NCBI GenBank assembly: GCA_947650365.1
Contig: OX393553.1
Span: 67,429,716 to 67,493,715, forward strand
Direction: 5' to 3'
DNA from: Chamaelirium japonicum
Taxonomy: Eukaryota; Streptophyta; Magnoliopsida; Liliales; Melanthiaceae
Length of the DNA stretch: 64,000 nucleotides
Part shown: one piece after another, positions 23,150 through 35,960 of the stretch
Layout of the letters: each line of letters starts with the position of its first letter
Numbering within the stretch: position 1 is the first letter of the stretch
Position numbers and translations under genes: made by a program
Notes under the pieces: generated by a model
What the model saw: the letters and a program-made list of their open reading frames with translations, nothing else
Told to the model about the DNA's origin: nothing
Databases searched by the model: none

Positions 23150-26100
23150 ATCTCCCACTAGGTCTAACGAGGAATAACAGTGTTGAGCTCTGTAGCTTCT
23201 ACATGCTGCCCAAAAGCCTTTGCAGGAATTCCCTAAAGGAATTGACAATATTGTCTGTAGATTCCACCTCAATACCGCTACTTGCATTTCCTCATATAAC
23301 TGTCAGATCAAGTGGAGTTTGTACTTGATGGGTTTCCCCTCACGGTGGTGCCTAGTCTCCTTGGACCTTGCTTACCGCTCTTCTGTTGTAACAACAGATA
23401 ACTGAGCCTCTGGTACGCGTCCCAAGTTCTCTAAGAACTTCCTAAGCCTTACCACCTGATATACTACTTCGCACGCAACAACGTGCTAAGCATCTGTGGT
23501 AGAGTCTGTGATGCACTTGCTTCACACTCTACCAATTACCGCTTCTAATCCCAAAATAAACATAATCCCTGAAATCGATTCTCTGAAACACACATCTGAC
23601 ACCAAAGTCAGATCCTGTGTGTCCAATCGATATCAGGACCTGTGAAGTGCAAGCTAACTCACAATCCTTACTTAACGAGGATTTCTGAGTATACCCTTCA
23701 CATCGGTCCAAAGATCTGGACCCGGGTTCGACTGAAACCGACCCATCTTCCTGCTGCGCAATAGATATCTAGCCTCTTAAAACGAATCTGGCTAGAATCT
23801 TATCTTCATGCGTAACCTGTGATAGCAAGAGAATCTTGCTCTGGTTGTCTCGAGTTACCTTGATTCCCAGAGCATAACTCGCCTCATTAGGGTCTTTCAC
23901 ATCGAATTGTGATGACTACAAACCTTTACCGTAAACAATATTCTTACATCATTTTCAATCAGTAAAATATCGTTAACGTAAAGTACTAAATACACCCTTG
24001 TAGCTATTTCACCTTTCTTGTACCAACTTGGTTTATCCTCATTCTGATCAAATCCGTGTGAGCGGATTCCCTTGATCAAAATAGACATTCCAACCTGGAT
24101 GCTTGCATCAGTCCATAAATGGACCATTGCAACTTGCATTCCATATCTTCCTAACCTACTGACACAAAGCCTGAGGCTACATCATCCATATGTCCTTTCC
24201 AAATTCCCGTTAGGGAATAACTGTCTTGACATCCATCAACCAGATCTCCCAACTATAATGGGCTGTGATGGATTAAGAGGATCCGTTATAGACTTAGGCA
24301 TAGCTACCAGTGAGATGGTTTTGACATAGTCAATCCCTTCTCCTTTGGTAACTAATCTAGCTACTTAAGTCTTAACCGGGTGCTCTTCTTATACACCTCC
24401 TACACCCTGAAGGGTGATAGTGCTATAAGTGTCAAGACTGTTCCAAGGGACATTGATGTAAGCTTGCCTCCATGGTCTTTTGTCAGTCAGAGCTGTCGGA
24501 ATCTCCCACTACTTCTTCGTAGCTCTAGGGATCATCCTCCTGAAACTCTGGATTAACTATCAAAGTTTCTCCATAGTATCTTTCAGGAGCTCTGATGGTC
24601 CCACAACGATGAGGTGGTGGTGGTACAAAGGAAGCTCCCACTACTTCTTCGTAGCTCTAAGGATCATCCTCCTGAAACTCTGGATTAACTATCGAAGTTT
24701 CTCCATAGTATCTTTCAGGAGCTCTGATGGTCCCACAACGATGAGGTGGTGGTGGTACAAAGTGAATCGTTTCTACAATACCTGGTATACTAGTTTCTTG
24801 TATCATCTACTCCCACTACGTTTTTCAAATGCGCACTCTCTACCAGTACCCAGTAGTTCACCCAGAACTACCTTACCGGTAAACTTATGGTCTTATAATA
24901 TAATCTTGATCTAGGTAGATGGTGTTCGTAGAAACGATTACCTTCCTAACCTCAAGATCATAAAACAGTCCATCTTATGCCTCCTAAGGGTAACCTACAA
25001 ACAGATATACCTGGAACTACATCTCCATCTCATCCCTCTTGTCGTTTTGCACAAGTGCAGGACAACTCTATATCTCGAGACACTATAGTGTCAGCTTTCG
25101 CTTAGACCATAGCTCTCTATAGGTCTGAGGTACTGATCTAGATGAGAGATAGTTTCAGATATAAGCTACTGTTTTAAGGTACAACCCCACCAAAGGTGGA
25201 TAGTATACTTGGCAATATTCATCATACTACGGACCATGTCAAACAGAGTCCGATTCCTTCTCTCGGAGACTTCATTCTGACGTGTCATCCTTAGAGCATT
25301 TAACTAGGAGATAATCCCATACTCTCTCAGGATCCTATGGAACTCGTCCGATAGTGACTTATTTCTTCGATTAAATCGAAGAGTCTTCTATCGTCTAGAC
25401 GCTCTTGGAACCATAGACGTCAAAATTAACTAACTCATATACCTTAGTGGCCCTTTTAGTTATTCTGCCTTCCAGATAACACTCATAGGTCAGAAGGATC
25501 TCCGATGAATCTGTGAACAGAAACTCAGCCTTCTTTTACCTTTGAATTTATCTAAGGCAGAATATCTAAATCAGAGGGGTCACAAATGGGATAGCTTCTC
25601 CGAAGGATTTAGATGAATTTCAATTAGACGCTACAGCTGTCATGAAATCTATTTCCGAATTAGGATTAAATACAAAGAGATTATTTTGATCTATTCCTCT
25701 AGTAATGAAGCTATCTATTCAGTTTAAGATACACACCAACGGTGCTGTCTAAAACTAAAAACTTCATTTACCAAAGAGGAAACAGAACTACATCTCTAAA
25801 AACCAAAATCCGTATTTCGGAAAAACTAAGACAATCATATCTAACAGCTTCCGCAGCGGCTTATGGCATCAGTACCTATGTTAGGATTCCATCACTATAA
25901 AGTAGCCTTCTGCTTTCCTTGAATATCTGTAGACCAGAAGTCTACATTCCAAGAAGCATAAGAACTGCTACTAGATAGCGACTCAACTCCTAACATCCTG
26001 AGGTCATACTCAATCTTCAAATACCCCCTATGCTCGCCACAGCGGAAATACTTTCGTCCTTGGCGTTACCAGACTTAGGATTCCATACCAGTTTCTGCAC

Positions 26101-28539
26101 TAGAATAGTTTTCGATCTCTTATAAGTTATTCCCTTAGGTTCTTCTAAAGAAGACCTAGGTTAAGCACTAAAGGCATTGCCTTTAATCTTGATCTCATCC
26201 TTTGTCTCTTGGAAATCTCCTTAGAAGTTCTGCGTTTATCATCTCTAACTTGTTAAAGCTAAAGTCTCTGATAACGCCTTCGAAGGTTCCAGACAAGGAT
26301 GCAAGACAGACGTCTTCCACCACCTCGTCATCTGGTACCATGTCTTGGAAATCTAGTTTGTTCTGGAACTCAAAGATGTGTTCCCGAACAAGCATACCCA
26401 CTGACATCTCGGTACCGACAAGTATCTTAGTGGAAAAGCGATGAGTCGACTGACTTCGCCTTCCAGACATCTAATTCAAGTAAAACTTAATTAGAGAAGA
26501 CCCGGCATATCTCTGACTCGCTTCTAAAGAATTGTCCGCAAGTCTGCTATAACATAGCACTTGCACATCTCCTTAGACTCTCGTCAGTCTTCATATGCCC
26601 TAGTTAGTGCCCTAGTGATATCTGGACCCATTAGGTCTAGTACAGGGATATTTAGATTGCATGCCAATGTACATTTACTACCCTAAGCATAAGCTAAAGA
26701 TTGTGCTTCCACTCTACGTAGTTAGAGACCCGATAACTGGTTCTCTTATGGGATAACGGATAGGGGAACTATATGGTTGAATGAAAATGAATGCAAAATA
26801 ACTTATTTTATGGATTTTGAAAATAAGCTAATTATATCCAAATGTCAGCGCTACCCTCACAGCGAAGACACCTCTATGGATTAATTAACCATGTATGTAA
26901 GATCTCGGAATCGACTACACCTGCCCTAGGGGGCATCATGCAGCGTCAATCCGCTTACACGGGCCTTTCCTTGACCCAGTCCAAATCTGCCAACTAAGGG
27001 CTTTGATGGACCATGGTTATCTTTTGGCCAGTGCCACGTGATCACCGTTGTCTTCGCAACGAATACCTCACGTGCACTTAGGATGCTTACCCACGAGCCT
27101 AAGCAATTATGACACGGGAGTTCATGCGGCCCCCACTAGGGTGGGATAAAAAGCCCTTCTCTCCTGGCCTCGTAATCGCCATATCCTTAGGGAGGTCATT
27201 AAGTAATTTGGCATGGAAACACACAGCTCCCACCCTAGGGGGTGTGAAGTTATGCATCCCCACCCAAACACAAAACGACTGGCCGTGGAGGCCAGAGGAT
27301 CTCTAAAAGTCCTCTCTTACATCCCTTATTAAAGTTGAGGGTTATTTAATGCAAGTATGAGTGTACACTAAGGTCACGACAACCTATACACTAGACCCTG
27401 GTCATACCGTGCTCCCACTAGCATTCAAGCCTTTCGCGAAGCATTAATCGATCTTGGAATATCATAGTCCCTACCTCGAGTGGATTTCTCCACTCAAGGG
27501 TCACATTACATATCCCAAGAACATTGATGCTTTGCAAACTTGGCTATCACGCTAATGCCCTGCAGCCTAGCCTAAGGTCAGACTGACAAGAAAGGTCTTC
27601 CACTACCATGGCGCCTTGCTTATAAATTTGACGAATGATGTCATAGTAGAATTTCAACTCATTCTAGGTTTCGATGCTTGCCAAATAGGCACACCCGACT
27701 AATCGGGTGTTGACCTAATGGGGGTATAACCAAATATGAGGAATTCATACTATCATCAAGGGTCAATTAAATAATAGGCGTCACTAGTGGAATCCAATCC
27801 TAATAAGGTCGCTAGGACCCGAGGGGAAAGGGCATCCCTCTGACACAGATAATCAAATTATCGCATCGGGGTTCTCTACAGAAATATAAAGAACTACTGA
27901 AAGAAATAAGCACACAACTGAATCAAGTTCAGGGTCCGACCCCTGAACCTGACTGGCACAGCGCAGGCTCTCTGTCTCCTTCACAAGGCTCCTCGATCCG
28001 GTGCAAGCCTCTGTATACGATCTTCTGACGCTTTATGCCCTTTGCCGTCATCGTGTACGCTTCGCCGGATCGCCATCGTCCTCCAAGGTTCCGCTCATCT
28101 TCCCAGTGGTGGATCTCCACGGTAAGTCCTCCTCTTCAATCTGTAACCGAAAAAGATCTAGTACGCTTCGAGCAAGTGCTCGCTCGTACACAATTTCCTA
28201 GAAAGAAAAGGAAAACAAACCTAGCAAAAGCCTGGGAATCAAGGGTGGTAAATCTTCACCTCTTGCCCGACTATGGCTCTAAAATCTATCCACACACAGA
28301 AGAAAAAACATCCAGACAAAATCGCTAACACGGGGTCCGACCCCCGGTAGCAAGCAATCACATATCCAGAATAATTTTAGAAGCGGCGCCCTGCAAGAAC
28401 GATTCATAGAACATACAAAATCTACTATGCATGATCTACTCGTAGAACCCCGATGGCGGCACATACTATTCATGCGCGCACATGACGGTTTCATGAAAAA
28501 AACATGAAACGCACACCACTAGCGTGCTCTGATACCAAT
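23150..28539 (-). mobile_element. Copia array internal region 2
   Basis: 5390 bp, the same content as internal region 1 without the CACTA MITE. The primer-binding site is at 28526-28539 and the purine tract at 23150-23159, both on the minus strand. Confidence 0.88.
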
Positions 28540-30868
28540 TGTTGGAAATAAATCCATGGTAGAGGCCCGCAGCGGAAGCAAAGTGAAGGTCCGAGGACCG
28601 TGAACGGTGTGCGTTACATATCAAAATTTTCATCGAAACGATCTACATATGCGTGTATGAATCTAGCATGGCAACTACGCGAACCCCTAACGACGATCTA
28701 ACGCAAAAGAACAATCTAGAATGTATGCATGTTCTAATTATGTTAGATCTACTTGTTAGAGATCATACCTGCGTGCGAAATCTTTCACCGCGACAAATTT
28801 CTTCTTTGTCGATGGAGACGGGCTACGGATCTGCTCGACATAGCTTCGGTGCGACAGCCATAACTTTTTGCTCCAAACTCCGATTGCGTTGAAATTTGGA
28901 CTGCAGGTAGCCAACTTCGAGACGGAACTTTTGCAACAAGTTTCACGTCGTTTGGACTTCTATAGCTCCCGGAATAATAGAAACAACGTTGATTTTCTGT
29001 GCAGATTCTGGACAGCAAAAGGTTGCGGGAGACGCCTTCTAGTTCACCCGATCTCACACGATGCACGGCACCTCGTCGATGGATCTCTGAGTGCCTCCAT
29101 ACGACGAGCCTTCTCCTTCTACAAAACACCACGTGAGGAAGACGAGTCGCCATCCAATGGCGCAAGCGAGGGAGAGAGAGACGAGAGAGGAGATGCGAAG
29201 AGAGGAGAGGGGGCGGCTAGGGTTTCCCCATGCCATGGCCGGCCCTAGGGCTTGCATGGCTCTATTAATTTTGTGCACCCTCTCTCTCCTTCTCATATAT
29301 AGGGCCGGCCTATTCATATGGATAAGGACAGTATGGATAAGGATGATAGATTCAAATCTTATCCCTATATATCTCTTCTTTATCTCTATCCTTTCCTTGT
29401 TTTCGAAAACGGTCAAAACCAGCCCGTTTTTTGCGCCTCAGAACCGGCCCCTTCATCGGAGGCAACAACCTCCCGAAACTAATGGGGCCGGCCTTGACCA
29501 GTCTCTCAACACTTTGGGCCGGCCCCCTTAGTGCATAGTGGCGCATGGTATGACCAAAACGCCCTTATGCCACTAGTTGGCCGTTCCTCGTGTACGAGAC
29601 TTTGCAAGGCACACATAAGTGAAGTGCACCAGTGATTTCACTATTCTCTGAGGTTCCCGTAGGGTGCCCCTAGTGAAGTCAACTAGTCAACTCGCAACAT
29701 GTCCCGGTGCATCGCACCCATGTGGCAAAGTCCACTTATGGCAAGGAATTGCTACATGCGTCTCTGCACTAACCTAGGGTTTCCCCTTAGTGCACACACG
29801 TAGCTACGCATCTACCGTGCACTAGTGCGAAGCACTCACGGAGCGTATGCTTGGACTTCTCGCTTCCTCTAACTACGTTCTGTGTTTCGATGAGATGGTA
29901 TAAGAACCATACATAATGTCGATAAGGTGGAACCTTCAGGGACCAGGGTTCATGGCTTCCAACTCAGACTCGATCGACACACTACCCGAGTGTACCATCG
30001 ATCCTCTGAGTCCGAGTTAACCTACGTAGCCACCCAGAGTGCGACGCAGGCTGCACTCCAATCCCCCCGGACTTACTATGTTCTCCCACATACCCCTGCT
30101 CTCCGCTTAGTATGGTAAACTCGTTGTCCCTCCACTGGTGCCATGACGCAACTCGAGCGGTGGAGAATACCGTCAGACTCGAGTGCTCATATGACTCGGT
30201 TCCTTCCAGGTTGACCACATACATCGTACCTCCGATTACTCTTCCGAGCAACCGGATCCGTCACCAGTCCAACTGATGACCACCTGGCCAGGGTTTAATA
30301 CGACGTAGGTCATACCAAGGAACGCACCTCCCGTTAGGGGTGTGGATAGCCTGCAGGAGTGACACGCTGATGCAACGCCAGCCGGGTAACCCAGTACACC
30401 GTGGTTTTGGATCACTGCATCCGGATCCTCACACATTGGTGTGCCAAAGCACCACACAACTGGTTAGTCCACCAGACATGGTTCCTCAGGGTTTAGGACC
30501 GTTTTACCCTAAGCAGAAACACGGTTTAGTGCACCGATGTCTGCTCATCGATCTGTGCACCGTGTTGGTTCCGTTCGGCCACAGACACTGTGCCTGGTAA
30601 TGACCGTGGTGGAGACACCTACGCTCTGTCATCCCAACAGCTTATCCTGATAGGGCGACCAACCCTTATCAGAGCTGCGAACGTATTTAGGTTACATGGG
30701 ACCAGTCCCTTGAGTCTCCCACTCAAGTGGATTACCATGTAGCCATGGCTCTCTGTTCTGTAATCAGAACACGTACTAAGGTACGTACCAATATGCAATC
30801 CTATACTATCAACCATACAAAGCTAAACACTAGGTTTTTACGAGCTATAGACCTCACCAATTCTAACA
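28540..30868 (-). repeat. LTR 3 of the copia array (element 5' side)
   Basis: 2329 bp, ending TTCTAACA directly before the right CATTA duplication. About four private variants by eye. Confidence 0.93.
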
Positions 30869-33800
30869 CATTAAGCTGTTAATACGGCAATCTCGACCAG
30901 ACTTGGTCCTATTAGTGGAAAGCCACTTGCGGGTGACGCATTTGCGTCGGGTGCAATCCATTTTTCGCGGGAAATTTGAAGTGGCCTGTATACCTTCTAA
31001 TGGGCGATCTGGGGGAATTGTCTGCATGTGGCACCGGGAGATTGGTTTAGTTACTCCTCTTACCCGCCAAAAACAAGTTATGCACCTTGTGTTGACGAGA
31101 CCTCAGTTGTCCCCAGTGATCGTCTCCGTCATTTATGCAAGCAATTCGGCACAGGAAAGGCAAACATTATGGTCTGAACTGCAAGTGCTTGGGCAGTGGA
31201 ATTTTCCTTGGTGTTTACTAGGGGATTACAATTGTGTTCTAACCCCAGAAGACAAGCACGGGGGCCGACCATTCCATTGGTCGAGAAGTACTCAGGCTTT
31301 TTTGGAGACGCTTCATGTATGCGGGTTGAGAGATCCTCATCATTTAGGGGATGTCTACACCTGGTGTAATAATCGGCAAGGAGCAGCTCAAATTTTGGAA
31401 AGGCTTGATAGATGTTTTGTGAATGATCGGTGGACCACGATGATTGATGACACTGCGGTCAATCATCTCCCAAGATGTGTGTCCGATCACTCCCCTGTTC
31501 TGGTGTCTACGGCTCACAATACTCGTCCTACTCGGGTTCCGTGGAGATTCCATAATTTTTGGTTTCACCAAAAAGACTGTGTGCCGGAGATCAAACAACA
31601 CTGGATACAGGGTGCTAGTTGTGAGGCCAACTTGCCCTTTAGTCGAAGGGCTTTATCGCACTGGAATAAACATTCAGTTGGGAATATTCATTCACTAGTG
31701 GATTCGTTATGGGATAGGCTTTTGAAATTGAATGGTGATACGCAAGATCCCGTTGAATCAGTTGAGAGAGAGAGGGTCCGCGAACAGTTGGACTGGGCGC
31801 TGGAACAACAGGAGCTTCTTTGGATGCAAAAATCCTGAATCCAATGGTTGCGGGGAGGCGATCGAAATACTGGTTTCTTCCATACGTGTACTAAAGTGCA
31901 CCGGAGCCAAAATCGTATAAGGAATTTGCGGATTGGAGACGAGGATGTTACAGAACCACGACGAATCCAAGAGGTTCTGATTGAATTCTTTCAACAACGG
32001 TGGACGGCCAAAGGTGGACTCCAACTACAATTGTTGGATAGTATACAGAGCATTATCACGTCGAGCATGAATGAATTCCTAGTACGGATACCAGATGAGG
32101 GGGAGATACAGCGGGTCGTATTTGCCGCACCAAACAATAAATCTCCAGGACCCGATGGCTTCAATGGAGAATTCTACAAGGAGTGTTGGAGCTTCATCGG
32201 GGTAGATGTTACCCGTGATGTGCAGCAATTTTTTCGGTCGGGATGTATGCCTCCTAGATGGAACGATACTGCAGTAGTGCTGATTCCAAAGAAGCCCACA
32301 CCTATGAAGCCGGACGATTTCAGACCGATTAGTCTGTGCAACCAAAGGTATAAATTTATCTCAAAGATATTGTCTAATCGGTTGCGGGTTCTGATACCTT
32401 CTATCATTAAGGAGGAACAATATGCCTTCATACCAGGGAGGCGGATTAGGGAAAATGTGGTACTGGCACAGGAGATCCTCCATTCCTTGCATGTTGCCCC
32501 TCGGAGTCGGGCGGCAATGGCAATCAAAGCCGACTTGGACAAAGCCTATGATAGCATCCAATGGGATGCTTTGGAAACGATTCTCTACAAGCTGGGATTC
32601 CATAGGATTTGGATAGCTTGGGTTATGCAATGTGTTAGATCACCAACTTTGAGTTTGTTACTTAATGGCGAGGACATGCCGGGTTTTCGTCCGAGTTGTG
32701 GGCTAAGGCAAGGCGATCCGTTATCCCCGTATTTATTCTTGTTGGTAGCGCAAGTCATTCATTGGGAAATGGAAAAATCAGTCAATACGGGAGATATTGA
32801 TGGGTTCGTTACAAAGAGACACTCGGATCCTGTCACCATCTTAGCCTATGCTGATGATTACATGTTCTTTGCCCGGGCAACGGAATTAGATGCTTGGGGC
32901 CTTTGTGCCGTGTTTGACAGGGTGGCCAAAAGTACGGGTTTGCGAGTGAGCCCGCATAAATCCAGCGTGAAATATTCTCGAAGTGTGAATACAAAGATGA
33001 AGAGGAGAGTGGGGAATGCTTTGGGGATGAGGGAGGACACTGAACCATGGATTCATCTCGGGGTTCCTTGCAATGGTCGACGGGTACCTCATAGGGCCTA
33101 CCAGGTGGTGATCAGTCATATGGAGTCTCGGTTGTCTGGGTGGAAGGCCAAACTGTTGTCTCAAGCGGGAAGGGTGGTAATGCTGCAGTCGGTTCTGACA
33201 TCTATACCCATTCATTGTATGGCTGCAGGGGGTTTACCTATGGGTGTGATACACCAACTAGACCGACTGTGCCGGAATTTCCTTTGGGGACACAAAGGAG
33301 GTGAGCGACGACTTCATCCGATAGCTTGGGAGACTATCACGCAGGATAAGGAGTATGGTGGGCTACAGGTACAGAGTTTTATGAATTTGCAATTACAACA
33401 AGATATTGCCAATTTACTGTATATCTTAACATATTCGCATAATGGGGCGCAGTGGATACGGTCTAAATATCGAGTGGCTTTAGACTCGTGGCAACAATGG
33501 AGACAGCGTGGGGCGTCATCAGGATGGAATCGAATGATGTCTCGAATACAACACCTAAATTCCAAGGTATCAGGATTGCGGCCCCGGTATTTACGTATGC
33601 TTGATACACTGAGAGGAGTGCAATGTGATGGTGGTTCCTTGTCACCCAAGTGGAGAGGTGCTGATTTATGGCAATTGAGGGTACCACCTCGAGTCCATAT
33701 TTTCTTGTGGAAGCTAATACATGGAGCTCTTCCGACTGCGACCATGATAAGGGATCGGGCTCGTTTGGGCTTTGGTGAATGCCCATGGTGTAGTGCACCA

Positions 33801-34627
33801 GATGAGGACATAGCTCATGCTTTCTGGCTGTGTCCCAAAGCTAGCGAGTTTTGGGGCTACATGAAGCAGGTCACTGGGCTCGACTTCTATCAACTAGACA
33901 TACTAAACAGTGGGCCTGGAAAGGGGGGTTAGGGTGATACTCCACTGCCGGGCGAGTTACTAGCTATGGCAATGTGGCAACTTTGGAAAGCCAGATGTAG
34001 ACAAATTTTTGAGAAAGAGGCTCTGAATTGCAAAACGGTGGTGCGGCTAGGGGTGTCCCTCTCTGAACAGTTTGTTCGAAACCATAGGCCGACGATGATA
34101 ACTCAAGATAAGGGGGTGGAGTACCAATTTGTCATGTGGACAGATGGGTCCTTTAGGACACAGCTGGAGGTAGCGGGAGGTGCATGGGTGCTATCTACTA
34201 CTGAGGGTTCGATGTGTGCCGCAGCTTCCTTCACGTGTCAGGTTGCGTCGCCAATCCAAGCTGAGTTGTGGGCGATTCGAGGGGCTCTAGAGGCCCTTGG
34301 GACGAGGGGGTGTAACAATGTTGTAGTCCTGACCGATGCTTTGCAGGCCCGAGAAGCATTAGTGGTGGGCAAAGGCTGCTCCACGGGTAATCAGGATTTG
34401 ATAATGTCCTGTATGCAGGCTTGGGATCGCTTACAAGGGGTGAATATTCGGTGGGTGCCGAGAATCTACAATAGTACAGCCCACTGGTTGGCTAATGAAG
34501 CCAGAAGATCCGGTGTGGGGGGTTACTGGGAAGCTGATTTCCCACATGCCATCACAGCCCTCTTGTTGGAGGACCTAAGGGTCATAATGTCATGATCCGA
34601 CTATCTGTTGTACCAAAAAAAAAAAAA

Positions 34628-34640
34628 ACGTTTGATGTCC
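34628..34640. repeat. Right target-site duplication of the full-length L1
   Basis: ACGTTTGATGTCC directly follows the poly-A tail and equals 10971-10983. Confidence 0.92.
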
Positions 34641-35470
34641 AGGCCAGTGGATTTGGGATCGAAGTATTCAAGACTCTATAATACTATTCGGGGCGAGGGG
34701 ACTTCCTCTCCAGGCCAGTGGACATGCCGATGGGCAGTCGGCTGTCGATTCTTAGACCGTCGGAGTAGCATGCGGCGAAGGTCGGAGCCGGGGGTGAGTG
34801 AACTGTTGTCGATGGCTATGTGGGTCCTGCGGAAGGCCCAATGTGACAAACTATTTGGGCGGATAGTCGACTCACATATGCGGCTTGCTTATAAGGGTGA
34901 CAAATGTTGGATACCTTTCTCTGACAATTTCAGCCTCCTACTTTGAGGCGGCGATGGGGTAAGGAAGTCGATTACATTGTGTGGGTGGATAGTGCCTTCC
35001 AGTCTCCGACTGAGATAGCTAGTGGGGCTTGGGTGATGGTCTCTTCGGAGGGTCGAGTGTGTATGGCGGCGGTATTTCAATGTCGTGTCAAGTCGGCCAT
35101 CCAGGCAGAACTGTGGCCCGGGCACTGAAAGGGGCATTAGAAGAAATTAAGCGGCGTGCTTACCGGAGAGTAGTCGTGTACACAGATGCTATTCGAGCAC
35201 GAGATGCCATTGTGTTAGGCAATGGTCGTTTGGAGGAAACGGGAACGCTGGGGTCATTGTGCCGTCAGCTTTGGTCTCAGATGTCGGAGGTGCAGATCCA
35301 GTGGGTCTCCCGGGCTGCGAATGGAGCTGCGCACCAGCTAGCGCTGCAGACTCGTGTCTTTGTTCTGTAGGGATATTGGGATGCGGATTTCCCTAATGCA
35401 CTGCCGCATCTGATCTCTGAAGACCTTCAGATCATGCTGTGATGACCACTCTCTGGACTACCTAAAAAAA
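34641..35470 (+). pseudogene. Older L1-type LINE remnant, right part (RNase H end)
   Basis: The + strand encodes an RNase H domain in pieces: DYIVWVDSAFQSPTEIASGAW, then a glutamate-bearing IQAEL segment, then VVVYTDAIRARDAIVLGNG and a late WVSRAANGAAHQLA box. These follow the RNase H of the younger LINE (FVMWTDGSF, AELWAIRGALEAL, VVVLTDALQAREALVVGKG). There are several stops and a frameshift near 35120. It ends LISEDLQIML and a short A run at about 35463-35469, like the younger copy's 3' end. It is the far half of the LINE that begins at 9591. Confidence 0.85.
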
Positions 35471-35960
35471 TATCATTAAAGCAATAGTACTCATTCAATT
35501 GAGTATTATTGACATATATTTGAGTATCTTTGCTATAGTGAAATCATTGTAGCTGCTATATTGATTATTTTGTGACTGCTAAAAACACTTTGCTATAGTG
35601 AAATCATTATAGTACTCAATTTTAGTTGCAATAATATTCAATTAAACTAAGTATTATTTGAATAAAATTGAATACTTTGTTACAGTGATTCACTATAGGG
35701 AAGCCTTTTTAACCGGCACATTGAATTTCACTGTAGTAAGTATAATGAAATCATTGTAGCAACTCGTTCTTGGTACTCAAATATATAAAATAATACTCAA
35801 TTCAACTGAGTATTATTTGCATAAAATTGAGTGCTTTGCTATAGTGATTTTACTATAGAAATATCTTTTTAGCATCCATGATTTTATCATGGGTTGCTAC
35901 AGTGAAATTATTGTAGTAGCTACAATAAAATCACTGTAGCAATCCGTGCCACTATTTTCG
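35471..35960. repeat. AT-rich array of GCTATAGTG/CACTGTAGC palindromes
   Basis: About eight degenerate copies of GCTATAGTGAAATCATTGTAGC-like dyads (inverted arms with an AAAT or TTTT centre) alternate with TACTCAATTNAACTGAGTATTA-like dyads. It is noncoding and contains no long frame. From 35961 to 36472 I see nothing identifiable. Confidence 0.6.

Larger units (their letters stand above)
12939..30868 (-). mobile_element. Tandem Ty1/copia array: LTR-int-LTR-int-LTR
   Basis: An LTR retrotransposon in minus orientation with three LTRs, each 2329 bp (12939-15267, 20821-23149, 28540-30868), and two internal regions (15268-20820 and 23150-28539). One 5-bp target duplication, CATTA, bounds the whole array (12934-12938 and 30869-30873). 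On the minus strand each internal region starts after an LTR with the primer-binding site ATTGGTATCAGAGC (initiator Met tRNA) and ends with a purine tract AGTGGGAGAT. Copia-type RT and a gag-like segment are recognisable, but no long frame survives, so the element is broken many times and was probably moved in trans. By eye the outer LTRs differ at about 16 sites (0.7%) and the two internal regions at about 7 sites (0.13%). The insertion is therefore young, perhaps a few hundred thousand years at grass-like rates, and the tandem duplication is younger still. Confidence 0.93.
12878..34595 (+). pseudogene. LINE ORF2 (endonuclease, RT, RNase H), interrupted
   Basis: Coding segments 12878-12938 and 30874-34595 were one frame of 1261 codons before the copia array inserted after codon 20. 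Domains: an APE-like endonuclease with N7 in FWNCRG, E36 in VESHL, a GDYN box and SDHSP; reverse transcriptase with KADLDKAYDS, GLRQGDPLSPYLF and YADD at 679-682; a zinc-binding RVT segment (CPWCSAPDEDIAHAFWLCP); a C-terminal RNase H with WTDGS (D1111), AELWAIRGAL and TDALQ. This is the plant L1 layout. Two stops lie in frame: TGA at 31836-31838 (codon 342) where relatives have K-S-R-I-Q-W, and TAG at 33930-33932 (codon 1040) between the zinc segment and RNase H. There is no frameshift. Confidence 0.9.
10984..34627 (+). mobile_element. Full-length plant L1 LINE split by an LTR array
   Basis: A non-LTR retrotransposon with a very short leader (20 bases), ORF1 (11004-12881), ORF2 (from 12878), a short 3' end and a poly-A tail at 34615-34628, flanked by a 12-13 bp target-site duplication. 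Without the inserted copia array (12939-30868) and its 5-bp duplication, the LINE is about 5.7 kb. It lies inside an older LINE of related type. The near-intact frames and perfect duplication suggest a fairly recent insertion. ORF2 carries two in-frame stops and is split by the array, so the copy cannot move now. Confidence 0.92.

Noticed and set aside
12939-30868. The tandem array as a pure assembly duplication
   Set aside because: The copies differ by private substitutions and by the CACTA MITE with its own duplication, so at least two real copies exist. Long reads would still be the final proof.
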